Below the pieces are notes generated by a model. That model was not told where the DNA came from. It did no database searches and saw only the letters and a list, made by a program, of their open reading frames with translations. Shown piece after piece: positions 35,122-43,620 of a stretch of DNA of 64,000 bases; position 1 is the stretch's first letter, and each line of letters begins with the position of its first letter. This DNA is from Flavobacterium ginsenosidimutans. GTDB taxonomy: Bacteria > Bacteroidota > Bacteroidia > Flavobacteriales > Flavobacteriaceae. The stretch lies in contig NZ_QJRJ01000082.1 in assembly GCF_003254625.1 (NCBI RefSeq), positions 496,001-560,000 of the forward strand, in the 5' to 3' direction. Position numbers and translations under genes: made by a program.

Positions 35122-37139
35122 ATGAAAAAGCTAATTTTAATGGCAGCAGCAAGTTTTTCAATAACAGCTATTTGTCAAAATCAAAAAAAAGGAAGTGAAA
35201 AGTATTTAACAGATGCCAGTCAAAAAGAGGCCTCCAAATTTACGAAAGAACTTAATGAGGCTGTATATAAGCAGTTAGCGTTTGATGATAAAACTGCTTT
35301 TAAGGATGTTGATAGGGGATTTATTGCCCCTTTAATTAACAATGGGGATATTAAAGACGTAATCAGCGCAACCAAGATGAACTTTATGCAAAATAAGGAA
35401 GCGCCTGCTACGGTCAATCCTAGCTTATGGCGCCATGCCCAATTGGTAAACCGAGGTGGTTTGTACAAGGTAATTGATAATATTTATCAAGTGAGGGGGC
35501 AGGACTTGGTTAACCTTTCAATAATTGAGACTAACAATGGAATTATCCTATTTGATATTGAGTATTCCCCGGAGACTTTGGCAAAGTCAATCGAACTTTA
35601 TGAAAAAAATCGTGGGAAACGACCGCTAAAAGCTGTATCATTTCTCACAGCCATGCAGACCATTTTGGAGGAATTGACGGTATATTTAAAGCAGGACTTG
35701 CCACTCCTGAAGACTTTTCCAGTGGCCGCATTCCATTGATAGCACCTGAACATTTTGTAGAGGAAGCTGTAAGCGAAAACGTAATGGCTGGTAATGTGAT
35801 GGCTCGCAGAGCAGGTTATCAATATGGCAATATCCTTGAATCTGGGCCAAAAGGCAAGGTTACCGCTGCTCTTGGAGTAGTTTTGGCAGATGGAGCTTCT
35901 GGGCTTCCGATTCCTAATAAGCTGATTAAAAAGAATTGGGAAACTGTCGATATTGATGGGGTGAATTTTGAATTCTTCTTAACTCCCCATGCGGAGGCTC
36001 CAGCTGAAATGGTGTTTTTTATCAGAAAATGGAAAGCGCTGTCTATGGCCGAGGACCTGAACCATCTGCAGCACAACATCTACACCTTGCGTGGCGCAAA
36101 ATCGAGAGATGCAAACTTGTGGGCACATTACTTAGGCGAGGTTATTGCCCGATGGGGAGATGAGGTGGAGGTAAACTTTGGACCACACACCTGGCCAGTT
36201 TGGGATAATAAAAATGTGATAGAATATATGAAAACTCAAAGAGATTTGTATCAATCTATTTATAATACAGTATTGCGCTACGCCAATTATGGTTATGGTC
36301 CAGATGAAATTGCTGAAGAAGCAAAGTTACCCGATCCGGTATCAAATAGCTGGTATAATCGCCCATACTATGGTCATCTCAAAAATAACCTAAAGGCAAC
36401 ATATATTCTTAATCTCGGGTGGTTTGACGGAAATGCAGCCAAGCTTGCTACCTACCCTGATGATGCAAGAGGGAAGCGTTATGTAGAAGTAATGGGGGGA
36501 GAGAGAAAAGTGGTGGATGCTGCGTTTAAATCATTTAACCTAGGCGACTATCGCTTTACTGTTGATTTGCTAAATAATATTGTCGCATACAATGGCGGCA
36601 ATACAGAAGCAAATTATTTGATGGCTGATGCTTTGGAACAGCTTGGTTATCAGGAAGAAAATGCGCTTTATCGAAACCTTTACCTTTCTTGTGCCTATGA
36701 ACTAAGGATTGGCGGGAATGTGCCGAATGATCTTAGCACAATTTCGCCAGAGGTTGTCGGGGCATTACCGCCAGAACTGCTTATCTCGTATTTGAGCATG
36801 GCAGTTGATCCAAAAAAGGCTTTAGCGCTAGGCAATCTAAACATTAACCTTGTAATAAAAGGAGAAGCCAAATTCGGTTTGGAATTGCATAATGGCGTGC
36901 TGAATAGTGTATCGGATTACCAAAGTAAAAATCCGATGGCGACACTTGAAATTTCCAAGAGCGATTTGCTTTCTCTTATGACTGGAAAAGTGGAGTTGGA
37001 CAAGTTAGTATCCGGCGGCAAAGCCAAGATCGGTGGGGATGGAGAAGTACTAAAGAAACTGCGCACTATTTTTGACCTTAACATAAAAAACAATATGAAT
37101 TTAGTGCTGCCATTGCAGGCGGAGAACAGAATTAAATAA
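35122..37139 (+). pseudogene. SdsA/YjcS-type alkyl sulfatase, broken by a one-base deletion
   Basis: Two frames together make a complete metallo-beta-lactamase-fold alkylsulfatase of about 672 residues. The first (35122-35739) holds the signal peptide (MKKLILMAAASFSITAICQ), the N-terminal part and VNLSIIETNNGIILFDIEYS up to RPLKAV. At 35637 the frame shifts: reading the next frame gives IISHSHADHFGGIDGIFKAG, the dizinc motif HxHxDH, and continues without a break through EFFLTPHAEAPAEMVFF, the dimerisation domain (YGPDEIAEEAKLPDPV; YYGHLKNNLKATYILNLGWF) and the SCP2-like C-terminal domain to 37139. One A missing in GTA(A)TC explains it. As read, the first frame yields a 205-residue product without the zinc site. 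The intact enzyme would release sulfate from alkyl sulfates in the periplasm. Confidence 0.85.
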
Positions 37140-37865
37140 TTGTTGTGAAATTTGCTGCTGAGATAAGATCAAGATCGCTGCTTCCAAATTTATCTTTTAG
37201 TCCGTTGATATTTGATGCTGGAAATATAATTTCGGCAGATTATTGTAAAATAAGTCTTAATTTGAGGTTTTCCGTTAAATTAAGACCTGCCATAATACAA
37301 TAAAAATAGGTAGCTGTACTTTGTGAAAGCATGTGTTTTTTTAAAGATTTCCCTAAAAGAAAAAGCCTTTAAACAATGATGTTTAAAGGCTTTTGGCTTT
37401 TAAGTTTTTTTTGGAACGCCTACTGGCCGAGTTTGCTTTTCATTTTTTTATATATGGATTATAAGCTAGTAATGATTCGAACTTAAGGCTTCAAGCGATT
37501 GTTAGACGGTGTTTTCGGTTTTATTTTGAAATAGGTGCGCCGATTCTGCACCTGGAGAAAGGAGCGGTAATTTAGTTGGAGCCTCTTCAGCAGTAGAAGA
37601 GAGCAGTCTGGATATGGACATGCTGGATAAAAAGGGCCATGCCGATATCAAATGCAGACGTGCAAATGAAGAAACGGGCAAAGAAGCCGATTTTGCCAAA
37701 TTTGCAGCGCTTTTTTTTAAAAATTAGCCGTATATTTGCTTTTCACCATACATCAAGACATAATTCTATCGTTTGCCTATTTGCAGAGCCTTATTGATTT
37801 TTTAACCATAACTCCTGCAGATTGCCAAGGCCCCCTTGCCTTGGACTGCCCTAAATGTGAAAGCG
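37140..37865. other. Spacer with terminator and a degenerate fragment
   Basis: Apart from the terminator at 37361-37400, these bases hold only a 37-codon frame (37614-37727, MDMLDKKGHADIKCRRANEE..., ending ALFFKN). It is preceded in frame by GASSAVEESSLD and looks like the tail of a decayed protein gene. G+C rises toward the right, into the receiver gene. Confidence 0.35.
37361..37400 (+). terminator. Strong hairpin terminator
   Basis: A perfect 14-bp stem (AAAAGCCTTTAAAC at 37361-37374, complement at 37381-37394) with loop AATGAT and T-rich sequence after it. It lies 222 bases past the alkylsulfatase stop and could work in both directions. Confidence 0.7.
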
Positions 37866-38312
37866 ATGGCACATCAGAATACCCCTAAAATTATTTATCA
37901 CGCAGATGACGATGAAGACGACAGGCTGCTGTTTTTGGATGCCCTGGAGGATTTAAGCCTTCCTGCTGTGGTCCAGGGCGCCCGCGACGGGCAGGAACTG
38001 CTCCATACCCTTGACAAGAACAAAGGCCGCCTGCCTGATATGATTTTTCTGGACATCAATATGCCGATCAAGAACGGATTTGACTGCCTTGCGGAAATCC
38101 GAAGAAGGGAGGATGCCCTGAAAGAAGTGAGGATCATTATGCTCTCCACAAGCAAAAGCCCCGATAATATAGAGCTCTGCCATAAGCTCGGCGCTGATTT
38201 CTATGCCGTCAAGCCAAGCAGCTTTCAGGGGCTCAAGGACCTTTTGCAGAAAGTATTTGAGATGGACTGGGGAAGCGTGCAGAAAAGCGGCAGCAGATTT
38301 CTGCTTGTCTGA
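37866..38312 (+). CDS. Orphan response regulator receiver, G+C-rich
   Basis: A 148-residue single receiver domain from the ATG at 37866 (ten codons after the longest possible start, chosen because MAHQNTPKIIYHADDDEDDR begins the fold properly). Acidic residues DDDEDD, phospho-acceptor Asp in IFLDINMPIKNGFD, Ser in IMLSTSKSPDN and Lys in FYAVKPSSFQGL are all present. No output domain and no kinase nearby. Its coding sequence is about 58% G+C by hand count over 37921-38040, far above its neighbours, which suggests recent acquisition or a different codon-use class. Confidence 0.82.
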   Translation: MAHQNTPKIIYHADDDEDDRLLFLDALEDLSLPAVVQGARDGQELLHTLDKNKGRLPDMIFLDINMPIKNGFDCLAEIRRREDALKEVRIIMLSTSKSPDNIELCHKLGADFYAVKPSSFQGLKDLLQKVFEMDWGSVQKSGSRFLLV

Positions 38313-38384
38313 TATATCAGATAAGGTGCTGTCTGCAGCAAATCATAAATCAATCCATTTTTCGGCAGGTCTTCTACTAGCCGG

Positions 38385-38678
38385 CTAATGACCTGTTTCT
38401 TGAATGCTATTTTCTTCTGCTGGCATAGCTTGTTCTGCTGAAGGATTCTCCTGGGATGCTGCAGAATTCAGTTGCGGCGTTTTTTTCATGAGAAGATAAA
38501 AATCCCTCAGATGCCACCACGCGGGGCATCTCTCCACAGGTCCGCTGAAGTTTCTGATGGTCAAATAGCAGCTCCTTAGGAATACCTGGGTATCGGTGAT
38601 ATTGGCCCACTCGGTAAGTCTTACTTCTTTCGGAGGCGGATTATGCTCAAAATATCTTTTTATCTCTTCAGGGTTCAT
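38385..38678 (-). CDS. DUF6965-like small protein
   Basis: A 97-residue protein. The core (EEIKRYFEHNPPPKEVRL, WANITDTQVFLRSCYLTIRN, RCPAWWHLRDFYLLMKK) resembles the small DUF6965 family of Flavobacteriia and Sphingobacteriia, rich in Trp and aromatic residues. The last 30 residues (QLNSAASQENPSAEQAMPAE...) are a polar, probably disordered tail. Like the receiver next to it, convergent on the other strand, it is G+C-rich. A TTTA microsatellite lies 120 bases upstream of its start. Function unknown. Confidence 0.6.
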   Translation of the reverse strand: MNPEEIKRYFEHNPPPKEVRLTEWANITDTQVFLRSCYLTIRNFSGPVERCPAWWHLRDFYLLMKKTPQLNSAASQENPSAEQAMPAEENSIQETGH

Positions 38679-38797
38679 AGGGCAAAATTAGGCAAAAAGT
38701 GATGTCCTGTCAAGGGATGCGGGGGAGGCGGCGCGGGATTTTTTTTGGTGTTTCTGCGTTTTTTTCAAGGGGCCTGGCAGTCACCGGACTGGCTCTG

Positions 38798-38830
<33 letters not shown>

Positions 38831-38910
38831 TGAAGGGTTTGTATGATGTTATTTTTTAGGGCTGGTTTTTAGGTTTAGTTTTTAGAGTTGGTTTTTTTTT
38901 GGAGCTTTTT

Positions 38911-38977
38911 CCCGCTATTCGCTGCAATCTTCTGCGCCGAACACCGGCGCAGAAGGATTTCCGCTGCTATCGGGGCT
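38911..38977. repeat. GC-rich palindromic element
   Basis: A perfect 11-bp stem (CTTCTGCGCCG at 38929-38939, complement at 38945-38955, loop AACAC) is framed by looser arms beginning CCCGCTATTCGCTGCAATC and ending GGATTTCCGCTGCTATCGG. The arms CCCGCTAT/CTATCGGGG are partly complementary. I recall similar CCCGCT...ATCGGGGCTA units in intergenic DNA of other Flavobacterium genomes, but could not check this. Confidence 0.6.
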
Positions 38978-39061
38978 AGGGCCAGCTGTATGGTGAGTTT
39001 TGTTTTTGGAGAGTTAAATATTGACATCTCTTTGCTTAATTAAAAATTACGAGTTGTCACT

Positions 39062-39104
39062 TAAAAAAAGAAATGGCACCAATTCTCTTCAATTGGCGCC
39101 ATTT
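39062..39104 (-). terminator. Terminator of the tRNA-Arg gene
   Basis: On the minus strand a 14-pair stem (39091-39104 with 39071-39084, one G-U pair) and loop of six is followed by T-rich sequence at 39070-39062. It lies 8 bases past the tRNA 3' end. Confidence 0.8.
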
Positions 39105-39111
39105 GGCTTTG

Positions 39112-39185
39112 TGACCTCGACTGGATTCAAACCAGTAACCTTCTGAGCCGTAATCAGATGCGCTATTCAGTTGCGCCACGAGGCC
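39112..39185 (-). tRNA. tRNA-Arg (anticodon ACG)
   Basis: Seventy-four bases fold as a standard cloverleaf: acceptor GGCCTCG/CGAGGTC (one G-U), D stem GCGC/GCGC, anticodon stem TCTGA/TCAGA with loop TTACGGC (anticodon ACG, U33 present), variable loop AGGTT, T stem ACTGG/CCAGT with loop TTTGAAT, discriminator A. CCA is not encoded. It has its own promoter and terminator, and stands between the G+C-variable accessory part and the core part of the window. Confidence 0.95.
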
Positions 39186-39241
39186 TTTTTGTTATCAATT
39201 AGCTATTTTTTTGTAGCTTTGTTGATTGCTTATTGCGGGTG

Positions 39242-39271
39242 CAAAGATAGACATAAATGTGAGATAAACAA
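39242..39271 (-). promoter_or_regulatory. Promoter of tRNA-Arg
   Basis: On the minus strand TTG (39271-39269), a 19-base spacer and TATCTTTG (39249-39242) match the Bacteroidota consensus TTG-N17-23-TAnnTTTG. It lies 57 bases before the tRNA 5' end. Confidence 0.75.
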
Positions 39272-39299
39272 GGAAAAAACAACAGAAAATTAAAAAAAA

Positions 39300-39812
39300 A
39301 TGAAGATTGAAAATTATATACGTGATATTCAAGGATTTCCAAAAGAAGGAATTTTGTTTAAAGATATAACTCCACTACTAATTGACCCCGAAGCGAGAGC
39401 AAATTGCTTAAAAATTCTGGTTGAGTCTTTAAATAATCAAAAAATAGATAAAGTTGTTGGTGCAGAATCACGTGGTTTTTTCTTCGGAATGTTATTGGCG
39501 CAGGAATTAAATGCAGGATTTGTTCCTGTTAGAAAACCTAAAAAACTTCCTTTTGATACTATTTCAGCTTCTTACGAACTTGAATATGGTTCTGATAGTC
39601 TTGAAATGCACACAGATGCCATCAAAAAAGGAGATCGTGTTTTAATTCACGACGATGTTTTGGCTACTGGCGGAACTGCAAAAGCAGTTTGCGAATTGGT
39701 GGAGAAACTTGGAGGCGAAATTGTTCAATGTAATTTCTTAATGGAACTGACTTTTTTGAACGGAAGAGAAAAAATCAAAGAATATCCAGTATTTGCTGCA
39801 TTGACTTATTAG
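39300..39812 (+). CDS. apt: Adenine phosphoribosyltransferase
   Basis: A 170-residue cytosolic enzyme making AMP from adenine and PRPP (purine salvage). The PRPP-binding motif RVLIHDDVLATGGTAKAV is present, as are the N-terminal IENYIRDIQGFPKEGILFKDITPLL and the flexible-loop region AESRGFFFG with SASYELEYG. Length is standard. A TAnnTTTG box (TAGCTTTG, 39214-39221) lies about 80 bases upstream, divergent to the tRNA promoter. The stop abuts that of the convergent response regulator. Confidence 0.95.
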   Translation: MKIENYIRDIQGFPKEGILFKDITPLLIDPEARANCLKILVESLNNQKIDKVVGAESRGFFFGMLLAQELNAGFVPVRKPKKLPFDTISASYELEYGSDSLEMHTDAIKKGDRVLIHDDVLATGGTAKAVCELVEKLGGEIVQCNFLMELTFLNGREKIKEYPVFAALTY

Positions 39813-40463
39813 TCAAACGAATACAATTTTATGCTTAATAGCATAAAGTACAAGTCCGATTCGGGTTTTTATTTCAAGTTTATCAAAAAGAGATTCTCTG
39901 TAACCATCAATGGTTTTAGGGCTTAAACACATTTCTGATGCAATTTCCTTATAGGTCATTTCTGTACAGGCGTGTTTGATAAAAACAATTTCTTTTTCCT
40001 TTAGACTAATTTTTCTGTTGTCGCTGTTGACTTTATTGATCAGCATTCCAGAAACTAATTCAGTAAAATAAAAACCCTTTTCGATGACGCAGTGAATAGC
40101 TTCTCTAAAAATTTCAGGAGAAGTATCTTTCAGCAAATAACCTTTTGCGCCATTGGTAATCATCTTAATGATAATCTCGTCGTCGTCATTAACAGATAAA
40201 GCAATTACTTTAAGATCCGGTCTATTTTCCTTGAGCCATTTCATAGTGCTTAATCCGTCTAGAACAGGCATATTAACATCAAGTAAAATAAGATCGATTT
40301 CTGATAAAGGATTTTCTTCCAGGTAATCAATAAATACCTTTCCGTTTTCAAAACGTTCTATAACTTCATAATCGCCAAAACTCTTAATTAGCAGTTCCAA
40401 CGACTGTGAAAAAAGTAAATGGTCATCAACAATTATTATTTTGCTTTTTGAGTTAGTTTTCAT
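39813..40463 (-). CDS. NarL/FixJ-type response regulator
   Basis: A 216-residue regulator. Receiver at 1-125 (IIIVDDHLLFSQSLELL; phospho-acceptor in LILLDVNMPVLDGLST; Lys in KGYLLKD). LuxR-type helix-turn-helix at 150-210 (LKEKEIVFIKHACTEMTYKE, LSPKTIDGYRESLFDKLEIK). It overlaps the cognate histidine kinase gene by 11 bases, so the pair is translated together. It is the last gene of a four-gene operon. Targets are unknown; the NarL class usually binds DNA as a dimer after phosphorylation. Confidence 0.92.
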   Translation of the reverse strand: MKTNSKSKIIIVDDHLLFSQSLELLIKSFGDYEVIERFENGKVFIDYLEENPLSEIDLILLDVNMPVLDGLSTMKWLKENRPDLKVIALSVNDDDEIIIKMITNGAKGYLLKDTSPEIFREAIHCVIEKGFYFTELVSGMLINKVNSDNRKISLKEKEIVFIKHACTEMTYKEIASEMCLSPKTIDGYRESLFDKLEIKTRIGLVLYAIKHKIVFV

Positions 40464-41235
40464 AGCCTTGAGTTAAAGGATATTCAATAGTTACACTTGC
40501 TCCCGTTTCATCAGAATTTAGGATCAATTTGGCGCCAATAAGTTTGGCTCTCAGTTTCATATTATTCAGCCCTATTCCCGAGCCCGATTTTGTAAGATCA
40601 TATCCAATTCCGAAATCTTTCAATTTCAATCTGAAAACAGAATCGGTGGTTTCAATATTAACATCAAATAAATCGCTTCTGGAGTGTTTTAAGCTGTTAT
40701 GAAGCGCTTCTTGAAAGATTCTGTAAATAATTAATTCGTGTTCTTCATTGATTGTCGGAATTGTTCCTGTTTGATTAAAATTGTATTTTATCTTTTTAAG
40801 TTTTTTAATTCTTTCCAAATCCTGCTGAATCGCTTCTAGAAAATTATCTTGGAGCAAATTATCTTTGTTGATGATTCGCGAAAGAATTCTTAATTCATCC
40901 AAAGACTTTGCTAAAACAGCTTTCAGGTCTTTAAGTTCTTCAATTTGAATATTTTTAGTGCTTATTGAAATATTAAGCTGCATAATTGCTACCGAGATAA
41001 TTTGTCCGATGTTATCGTGTAATTCTTTACTAATTTCAGATAAAGTCTGATCTTTTATTTCAATTCTGGTTTTGACCAATTCAGATTGGAAATACAAATC
41101 GGATTCCATTTTTTCAACAACAAATTTGTTTTTCTTCTTTAAAAAATAAAAGAATATGACCACCAAAGTAACAAGTAAGGTGAAGAAAACAATGCCTAAG
41201 GAAATAACTAATAATTGTATTTCTTTTCGCTCCAT
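40453..41235 (-). CDS. Sensor histidine kinase, HPK7/HisKA_3 type
   Basis: A 260-residue kinase with one N-terminal membrane span (about 8-32, LLVISLGIVFFTLLVTLVVIFF), coiled coil, HisKA_3 with the H-box ISKELHDNIGQIISVAIM (His about 68) and HATPase with the N-box FQEALHNSLKHS and G-box SGSGIGLNNMKLRAKL. It has almost no extracytoplasmic part, so sensing must use the membrane or a partner. The upstream gene, overlapping by 28 bases, is a polytopic membrane protein and a likely sensing partner. Downstream is the cognate LuxR-type regulator. Confidence 0.9.
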   Translation of the reverse strand: MERKEIQLLVISLGIVFFTLLVTLVVIFFYFLKKKNKFVVEKMESDLYFQSELVKTRIEIKDQTLSEISKELHDNIGQIISVAIMQLNISISTKNIQIEELKDLKAVLAKSLDELRILSRIINKDNLLQDNFLEAIQQDLERIKKLKKIKYNFNQTGTIPTINEEHELIIYRIFQEALHNSLKHSRSDLFDVNIETTDSVFRLKLKDFGIGYDLTKSGSGIGLNNMKLRAKLIGAKLILNSDETGASVTIEYPLTQGYEN

Positions 41236-41855
41236 ATAAATCCTATTATAAAGCAGCTATGTGCCAGAAAATTTAAAATAAATAAAACCAAACTAAAAAT
41301 AGATTCGTCTTGTTTAATTAAGAACCAATTGATTGCCAGCATAAAAGGCGTAAAAGGAACATGGAAAACAAGAATTCCTAAAATGTACCAGAAAAACACT
41401 GACTTTTTAAAATTTAATATTTTTTCAGAATTAAAAATCTCAACCAGATAGAGACAAGATAGTATTAAAACTAATAATACGCCTATCGCAAAACTGTATG
41501 TAAATGAGCGGTTCATATCTTCTTTGAAATATAGAATGTTCAAGAAGAAAGAAATGATAAATAAAATCAAAAAAAGAACAGCCGAAATTCGGTGGTCTTT
41601 TTGGGTTAGCAAGGCTCTTAAAAGTAAAATATAGGCAGAGAAACTGGCAAACATATAGAAATTGTAAACATAAAAATTCAATAAACCCGTCCATTGGGTA
41701 AAATAATAGCCTACAATTTCGGTTATGATCGAAAACCAGATTAAAATTACTAAAAATTTAGCTTTATTATCAGGAAGTTTTGGTAGCGAAAATAAACCAA
41801 CAATTCCAGATAATAAAGCCAGATAAACTATATAAGATCTTAAAAATTCAAACAT
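41208..41855 (-). CDS. Polytopic membrane protein of a two-component operon
   Basis: A 215-residue protein with about seven hydrophobic spans (for example FLVILIWFSIITEIVGYYF, AIGVLLVLILSCLYLVEIF, YILGILVFHVPFTPFMLAI) and almost no loops. No family is recognised, though similar genes precede HPK7 kinases in Flavobacteriia. It overlaps the kinase gene by 28 bases, the strongest overlap in the operon, which suggests that the two proteins form one sensor. Several aromatic and Tyr residues in the spans (TQWTGLLNFYVYNFYMFASF) could hold a ligand or cofactor; no His pair for haem is clear. Confidence 0.7.
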   Translation of the reverse strand: MFEFLRSYIVYLALLSGIVGLFSLPKLPDNKAKFLVILIWFSIITEIVGYYFTQWTGLLNFYVYNFYMFASFSAYILLLRALLTQKDHRISAVLFLILFIISFFLNILYFKEDMNRSFTYSFAIGVLLVLILSCLYLVEIFNSEKILNFKKSVFFWYILGILVFHVPFTPFMLAINWFLIKQDESIFSLVLFILNFLAHSCFIIGFIWSEKKYNY

Positions 41856-41862
41856 AAGGTTT

Positions 41863-42294
41863 TTAGTATATTAAGCTAGGCGGTCTTCCGATGTTTCCGT
41901 AATTCATTGGTTCCAAGCTTTGAATGTCTGATGAAGAAGCTTCTTGAACCAAAGCAAAACTTTGAATTTTTTCAGTATTGCTTTCTACTTTTTTGCCCGT
42001 TGGAACTAAAAATAGAGTAGTCAATCCAGCTTTTTCTCCATGTTTTTCATCATCCGGATAAACTCCAAAATAAAAACGAATTCCATCTACATTATAACCG
42101 TCATTAGCTCCGTTAGTTTTAATATAATGAATATAATTTTCTAATTCTTCCAAAGAATACCAAATAGCATTAGCATCTTCTTTTTGAGCTTTTTTTGCTG
42201 TAAGTGAAGCTCTTTTATTGTTGTAATTCACATTTAATTGTTTAGCAAATTCTTTAGTGATTAATTGACTCGGTTTTGCGGGAGGATTTTTCAT
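41863..42294 (-). CDS. Unknown protein, first gene of the two-component operon
   Basis: A 143-residue cytosolic protein (no signal or span) starting MKNPPAKPSQLITKEFAKQL. The middle has YSLEELENYIHYIKTNG, then YNVDGIRFYFGVYPDDEKHG and AGLTTLFLVPTGKKVES, and the end is low-complexity. I do not recognise it by family name; it appears as a conserved hypothetical in Flavobacteriia. A 7-base gap precedes the membrane protein gene, and the promoter found at 42354-42384 probably drives all four genes. Confidence 0.6.
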   Translation of the reverse strand: MKNPPAKPSQLITKEFAKQLNVNYNNKRASLTAKKAQKEDANAIWYSLEELENYIHYIKTNGANDGYNVDGIRFYFGVYPDDEKHGEKAGLTTLFLVPTGKKVESNTEKIQSFALVQEASSSDIQSLEPMNYGNIGRPPSLIY

Positions 42295-42353
42295 GATTTA
42301 ATTATTATTTATTGGTTAAGGATTTAGTTAAGAGTTTTTTGAGTTGTTGGAGA

Positions 42354-42384
42354 CAAAATTATTTGAAACAGAAAATTCGGACAA
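42354..42384 (-). promoter_or_regulatory. Promoter of the four-gene two-component operon
   Basis: On the minus strand TTG (42384-42382), a 20-base spacer and TAATTTTG (42361-42354) fit TTG-N17-23-TAnnTTTG. It lies 60 bases before the first ATG (42294). Confidence 0.65.
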
Positions 42385-42548
42385 GGGGAAATACCCCCTT
42401 TTTTGTTTAGGTAAATTTATTTAAAATTTCGGGTTAAAGTGCTGTTATATAATATTTTATAATATTATAATTTTATGTTGTCAGTTTTAGGGCAAAAACA
42501 GACATTCCAAAATGTAATCGAAATCTATAACCACTAAAACAAGAAATA

Positions 42549-43373
42549 ATGAAAACCATAAAAGCAGGTGCAAAATCTCCAGAAGTTTATTATTTAAACG
42601 AGCTTTTGACCAAATTAAACTATAAAGTAATTGTTTCCGATTATTTCGGAACTGAGACGGATAAATCAATTCGAGATTTTCAATTGAAGAACAATCTGGT
42701 TGTTGATGGAGTAGTGGGACTTAAAACGTGGTCAACTCTTTTAGAAAAAAGCAAAAATGGTTTTTCTTCCAATAATAAATTATTGTCGGAACAAGATTTA
42801 ATCAACTTTTCGAAACAGTTTAATTTGGAATTGGCAGTTGTAAAAGCAGTAAACGAAGTGGAAAGCAACGGAAAAGGCTTTTTAATAGATGGTCGCCCGA
42901 AGATTTTGTTTGAAGGACATGCTTTTTGGGATGAATTAGAGAAGAGAAAAATAAATCCCAGGTCATATAAGAACTCAAACACGCAGGATATTTTGTTTGA
43001 AAACTATACTAAAAAGTATTATGTTGGCGGAGCAGGAGAATATACACGTCTCGAAAAGGCTAGAAATCTGGCTCAGGATAAAAGATTTATTGATGCAGCG
43101 AATAGTTCGGCTTCTTGGGGACTTTTTCAAATTATGGGCTTTAATGCAACTTCTATTGGCTATAAAAGTATTGATGAATTTGTAGAAAAAATGAATCAGA
43201 GCGAAGGTGAACATCTAAAAGCTTTTGGATTGTTTCTAGAAAAGAATAATTTGATTGGACTGCTACGAAACAAAAACTGGGCTTCATTTGCTTTAAAATA
43301 TAACGGACCAGCTTACAAAACCAATAAATACGATGAAAAGTTGATGAGAGCGTATCAGAAATATTCTAGATAA
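42549..43373 (+). CDS. N-acetylmuramidase (DUF3380) with peptidoglycan-binding domain
   Basis: A 274-residue protein with no signal peptide. Residues 1-66 are a PG_binding_1 domain (KSPEVYYLNELLTKLNYKV, SIRDFQLKNNLVVDGVVGLK). Residues 85-270 are an N-acetylmuramidase domain (DUF3380) with the catalytic Glu in KAVNEVESNGKGFL, the conserved LFEGHAFWDELEK and SASWGLFQIMGFNA. This is the domain make-up of phage or tailocin-type endolysins that cut glycan strands. No holin, phage or tailocin gene lies nearby, so it may be a domesticated lysis or cell-wall gene. It lies opposite the two-component operon. Confidence 0.85.
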   Translation: MKTIKAGAKSPEVYYLNELLTKLNYKVIVSDYFGTETDKSIRDFQLKNNLVVDGVVGLKTWSTLLEKSKNGFSSNNKLLSEQDLINFSKQFNLELAVVKAVNEVESNGKGFLIDGRPKILFEGHAFWDELEKRKINPRSYKNSNTQDILFENYTKKYYVGGAGEYTRLEKARNLAQDKRFIDAANSSASWGLFQIMGFNATSIGYKSIDEFVEKMNQSEGEHLKAFGLFLEKNNLIGLLRNKNWASFALKYNGPAYKTNKYDEKLMRAYQKYSR

Positions 43374-43380
43374 TTATGAA

Positions 43381-43470
43381 TTGTTAATTGTTAATTGTTA
43401 ATGGTTGATAGTTGATGGTTGATAGTTGATGGTTGATTGTTAATGGTTAATGGTTAATTGTTGATGGTTT
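43381..43470. repeat. Short tandem repeats (TTGTTAATGG / TTGATAGTTGATGG)
   Basis: Ninety bases made of TTAATTGT, TTAATGG and GGTTGATAGTTGAT units. GGTTGATAGTTGAT occurs twice in a row (43402-43429). The array sits 8 bases past the muramidase stop. Confidence 0.8.
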
Positions 43471-43620
43471 TGGTTGTTTGTAGTTTTATTTTTCAAGGTT
43501 CTAATCTTAAAGAAAAAACAAAGGTTTATGCAAAGCGTGATTTTCTTTGCGGTAAAATTATACTCAAAGTTTATCAACTTGAAACTTGAAGCTTGAAACA
43601 AAAAAAAGAATAAAAAAACA

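Noticed and set aside
35630..35650. Programmed frameshift in the alkylsulfatase
   Set aside because: No slippery heptamer, Shine-Dalgarno-like stimulator or hairpin is visible at the shift, and alkylsulfatases are not known to use frameshifting; a simple deletion is more likely.
39112..39185. tRNA-Arg as a proven attachment site
   Set aside because: No second copy of its 3' end and no integrase gene was seen in the window, so only the position next to the accessory block supports the idea.
43381..43470. CRISPR array
   Set aside because: Units are too short and irregular, there are no spacers, and no cas gene is present.
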